64,000 nucleotides of DNA, taken from assembly GCA_002695025.1 (NCBI GenBank), contig NZNV01000008.1, positions 62,001-126,000 on the forward strand, given 5' to 3'. Within the stretch, counting starts at the first letter, position 1. Every line of letters begins with the position of its first letter. Shown here one piece after another: positions 61,651 through 64,000 of the stretch. The position numbers and the translations under genes are program-made. The DNA comes from Owenweeksia sp. GTDB lineage: Bacteria > Bacteroidota > Bacteroidia > Flavobacteriales > Schleiferiaceae. The notes under the pieces were generated by a model. It was not told where the DNA came from. It searched no databases and saw only the letters and a list, made by a program, of their open reading frames with translations.

Positions 61651-64000
61651 TTAATTGGTATCAGGAGTTCCATTTCCTATTAGCCTTACATTCTGCAAAA
61701 TCTGTCGTGTAGAACTCATAGTAGTCTGAGTTGTAGTGTTAATATTAAAATTAACTTGATTTACACTTCCTCCCATTGAAGCGGGAGTTAACCTATCAAC
61801 CACCCCATTATTTATTACATTCCTAGATGGAAAGCCAGCAGAAATTAACCCTGAGCTAAGGGTACTAAACCGATTGGAGAATAATGTACTGTTAAACTCC
61901 AGCTTCAAAGTAGACCGAATTGAAATACCGATGGTACTGGAACTGCTTATTGTAGTGGTAATATTTCCACTGGTGCTTGATGTAATGGAATTAGGTGCAA
62001 GTCCTACTAAATTGCTAAAGATATTAGGTGAAGTACTTGGAGCAAGAGTTGCCCTACCTGGAACAAAATTTATTACCGGGGTAATCGTACTAGAAGTCGA
62101 TGATGAAGTAGTAGAGCTTTGATTGGCAGTTGTGAATTGAATAGAGCCTATTCGGCCTGGATTATTACGATCTACAAAACCATTCCTATGGGGGTGTAAC
62201 CTATATTTTTCCTGAACCATCTGTCTCTCGTATGGGTACAAAAATTCACCTTCTGTTCTTTTACTGACAAGGTTATTGTTTGCATCATAGTTCTGATATT
62301 GAATTTGTAGAGGACTATTATGCCAATCCCCTAATTCCTGGTTGGATTGCGGGGTTATCGTGGTTTGAAAACCTCCATTAGTTTGTGCTACCCGTTTTAT
62401 ACTTAGATGTTCCAAGCCTTCTAGCTCTATACCATCGGTCACCCTATTCTCACTAAAAGCATAAACGCTGTTGTATACATACTTATCAGCCAAAGGATCC
62501 ACATTGAAAAAACGTCCCAGTTCCGGCATAGAGTTTCGCCATCTGAATGAGTACCACCCTAACCCTAGCTCATCCTGTAGTTCCTGCTTCTGAAAAAGGT
62601 ACTTATGCGTGGTCTGCGTGGCTATGCCGTAATCAGTTCCTTTATGTTCCAGGCCAAAAGGATAGTAATTGTTCTGCTGGGTAATTTCGGTCTCGTCTAC
62701 TTCTTCATTACCATCGTAATCCGAAAAACCGAGACGGGTATTGCCTAAATGGTCTTTATAGTAGTATTCGTAACGCCAGCTACCGTTATCATCCACCGCA
62801 CGGCCTTCACCGGTAAAAATAAAATCCAGAGTGCCGTTGGTATAATTCCCAATGGAAGCATAATCGGTTACGGTTACGGTACTGCCATCGGTTACCGTCT
62901 TTTGCAATTTGGCCCCGGTGGCATCGTATAAATACTCCACCTTATGGGTAGCACCCTTACTTACTTCCTGCGGCAGGTTCAGGTGGTTGTAGGTGATACC
63001 GGTAATACCTTTATTTCTGTCTTTGGTGAGGTTACCATTGTTATCATAGGTATAATCATCCAGGCCGGTGGTATAGTGCAGGTTGCCGTCTGCAAAGTCC
63101 AGGGGGTGGCTGCCTATCTCTTCATCCGTAACGTTGATCAATTGATCACCGCTGTAGGCATAGATTATATCATCCATCACCCCGAAAGCAGGAGTGCTGA
63201 TGGTACCGGTAAGCCCTCTGCGATTGAGGGTACCGATATTACCGTTAAGGTCGTAACTGATGCCGTTTACGCTGTAGCGGTTCACTTCCTTATCCCACAA
63301 CTCATTGCTATAGTTAAAGGCTTTAAAAGTGGCTGCTGTCAGACGGTTGAGGCCATCGTACTGGTAACCGTAGGCCCTGCGTATATTGTCACTACCGCTT
63401 TTCCAGTGCATTTCGGCTATGTTGCCGTTGTATAGTTGGGTACTCTGCAAGGGTTCATTATTTCCCAGCTGACTGCTTTTACTGTTGTATTTCAGCTCCA
63501 TGCCCCAAAGGTCGTTCTCATCGTTATTGAAATATACGTTGCCGTAATCATCAGCTGCGTAGGCGGCCGCAAAACGGTCCAGGGCGTCTTTGGTGGCTAC
63601 GTTGGTAATATTGTTATTGACCAGCTCAGCGGTCACATAGTCCTGGCAGGCCAGCATGGCCTCCACGGTGCCCATGTTTTCGGTAAGGGTAACGGTACCG
63701 AAGTTTACCAGGAGGGGATTGTAGCCACCTTCCCCGTTATCCGTAAGGGCCAGCAGGTGGTTGTATTCTTCCTGGTTGGAGGGTGTATGATCCATAATAA
63801 AGATCTCTGCTTCTTCCTGGTTTTCGCCTTTCACTTTCATAAAGAGCTGGTAGCCGTTCTTTTCCAGGTAGGTAAGGTACAACTTCTGGTCGGCAAAGGC
63901 TACGGAATCGGCCTCCATAATATGTCCGGCTTTACCGGCTACGTAGTTGAATACACTTTGCTGTACCGCGCCTATAGCGGTTTCATCAAACACCTCCTGA
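61651..64000 (-). CDS. RHS/YD-repeat protein A with Ser/Thr-rich tip (5' end outside window)
   Basis: At least 782 codons are open to the window edge; the true start lies beyond base 64000. YD repeats are visible (GYQYDGLNRLTAATFKAF, NGISYDLNGNIGTLNRRG, DDYTYDNNGNLTKDRNKG), then the RHS-associated core (WRYEYYYKDHLGNTRLGFSD, YYPFGLEHKG, MPELGRFFNVDPLADKYVY, ENRVTDGIELEGLE). RHS cores form a shell that encloses a C-terminal toxic domain. The tip (about residues 525-780 of the visible part) begins HLSIKRVAQTNGGF and becomes rich in Ser, Thr and Asn. I recognise no catalytic motif. A predicted immunity lipoprotein gene follows. This is the only copy with an uninterrupted upstream frame, so it is the expressed one. 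Confidence 0.88.
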   Translation of the reverse strand, partial: QEVFDETAIGAVQQSVFNYVAGKAGHIMEADSVAFADQKLYLTYLEKNGYQLFMKVKGENQEEAEIFIMDHTPSNQEEYNHLLALTDNGEGGYNPLLVNFGTVTLTENMGTVEAMLACQDYVTAELVNNNITNVATKDALDRFAAAYAADDYGNVYFNNDENDLWGMELKYNSKSSQLGNNEPLQSTQLYNGNIAEMHWKSGSDNIRRAYGYQYDGLNRLTAATFKAFNYSNELWDKEVNRYSVNGISYDLNGNIGTLNRRGLTGTISTPAFGVMDDIIYAYSGDQLINVTDEEIGSHPLDFADGNLHYTTGLDDYTYDNNGNLTKDRNKGITGITYNHLNLPQEVSKGATHKVEYLYDATGAKLQKTVTDGSTVTVTDYASIGNYTNGTLDFIFTGEGRAVDDNGSWRYEYYYKDHLGNTRLGFSDYDGNEEVDETEITQQNNYYPFGLEHKGTDYGIATQTTHKYLFQKQELQDELGLGWYSFRWRNSMPELGRFFNVDPLADKYVYNSVYAFSENRVTDGIELEGLEHLSIKRVAQTNGGFQTTITPQSNQELGDWHNSPLQIQYQNYDANNNLVSKRTEGEFLYPYERQMVQEKYRLHPHRNGFVDRNNPGRIGSIQFTTANQSSTTSSSTSSTITPVINFVPGRATLAPSTSPNIFSNLVGLAPNSITSSTSGNITTTISSSSTIGISIRSTLKLEFNSTLFSNRFSTLSSGLISAGFPSRNVINNGVVDRLTPASMGGSVNQVNFNINTTTQTTMSSTRQILQNVRLIGNGTPDTN
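62480..62900 (-). repeat. RHS core repeat, copy A
   Basis: Reference copy of the DNA repeat shared with C (about 58760-59098), B (about 60420-60790) and D (about 57305-57525). The stretch coding YKDHLGNTRLGFSDYDG to YYPFGLEHKG is nearly identical in all four; differences are a few single bases. Identity falls off sharply on entering each tip, and at different points upstream. Confidence 0.88.

Noticed and set aside
57300-62900. The spaced identical RHS core segments as a CRISPR-like or tandem array
   Set aside because: Repeats are hundreds of bases long, coding, and separated by different tip genes of variable length; there are no uniform spacers or Cas genes.

Overview
The window reads as a chromosome segment of a Bacteroidota bacterium, most likely Flavobacteriia. 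It has a type IX secretion / gliding core operon (porP/sprF-gldK-gldL-gldM-gldN), an extracellular hydrolase with a T9SS-type C-terminal sorting domain, Bacteroidota-type -7 promoter boxes (TAnnTTTG) in many intergenic gaps, almost no Shine-Dalgarno sequences, and an FtsZ with a very long acidic linker. I see no rRNA, tRNA, CRISPR array or intact transposase. The exact genus cannot be fixed by reading alone.

Layout. 1-4132: end of the division cluster (ftsQ, ftsA, ftsZ), closed by a strong terminator. 4253-10816: yqeY, a barrel protein, a LuxR-type response regulator, a Kazal-domain lipoprotein, a SanA-like protein, a secreted coiled-coil protein and groEL/groES. 10817-17710 (minus): a membrane glycosyltransferase, then the operon miaB - small exported protein - sigma-54 activator - lptE - TPR protein - secG, with touching or overlapping genes. 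17876-27126 (plus): topA, an arginase-fold protein that has lost metal ligands, then porP/sprF and gldKLMN with a promoter box and a terminator. 27142-34290: housekeeping genes (FAD oxidoreductase, DUF983, ABC-F, gamma-carbonic-anhydrase-like, Nfu, desaturase) and the T9SS cargo hydrolase. 34371-38849: pgi and a hybrid histidine kinase. 39048-48276: coiled-coil lipoprotein, two membrane proteins, hflX, malic enzyme, universal stress protein, DAHP synthase-chorismate mutase fusion and recJ, mostly tightly spaced. 48289-57199: M23 peptidase, tryptophan 2,3-dioxygenase, DUF3108, leuS, a PQQ-type sugar dehydrogenase and a small outer-membrane barrel.

57284-64000 is the accessory region and the most interesting part. 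On the minus strand, the 3' part of a long RHS/YD-repeat protein (A) is followed by two displaced, start-less RHS core fragments, each carrying a different C-terminal tip (B, C), and by a tip-less remnant (D). Each tip is followed at once by a small predicted lipoprotein gene (gap 12 nt, overlap 3 nt, gap 1 nt), as expected for toxin tip / immunity pairs. Tip B has an HExxH metalloprotease motif. Tip C has a JAMM/DUF4329-like HxH...SxxD motif and is paired with an NTF2-fold immunity-like lipoprotein. Tip A is a Ser/Thr-rich domain I do not recognise. A 225-bp non-coding block, itself bracketed by 16-bp direct repeats, stands upstream of both B and D. Together this looks like a polymorphic-toxin reservoir whose immunity proteins are exported, next to a T9SS-equipped chromosome.
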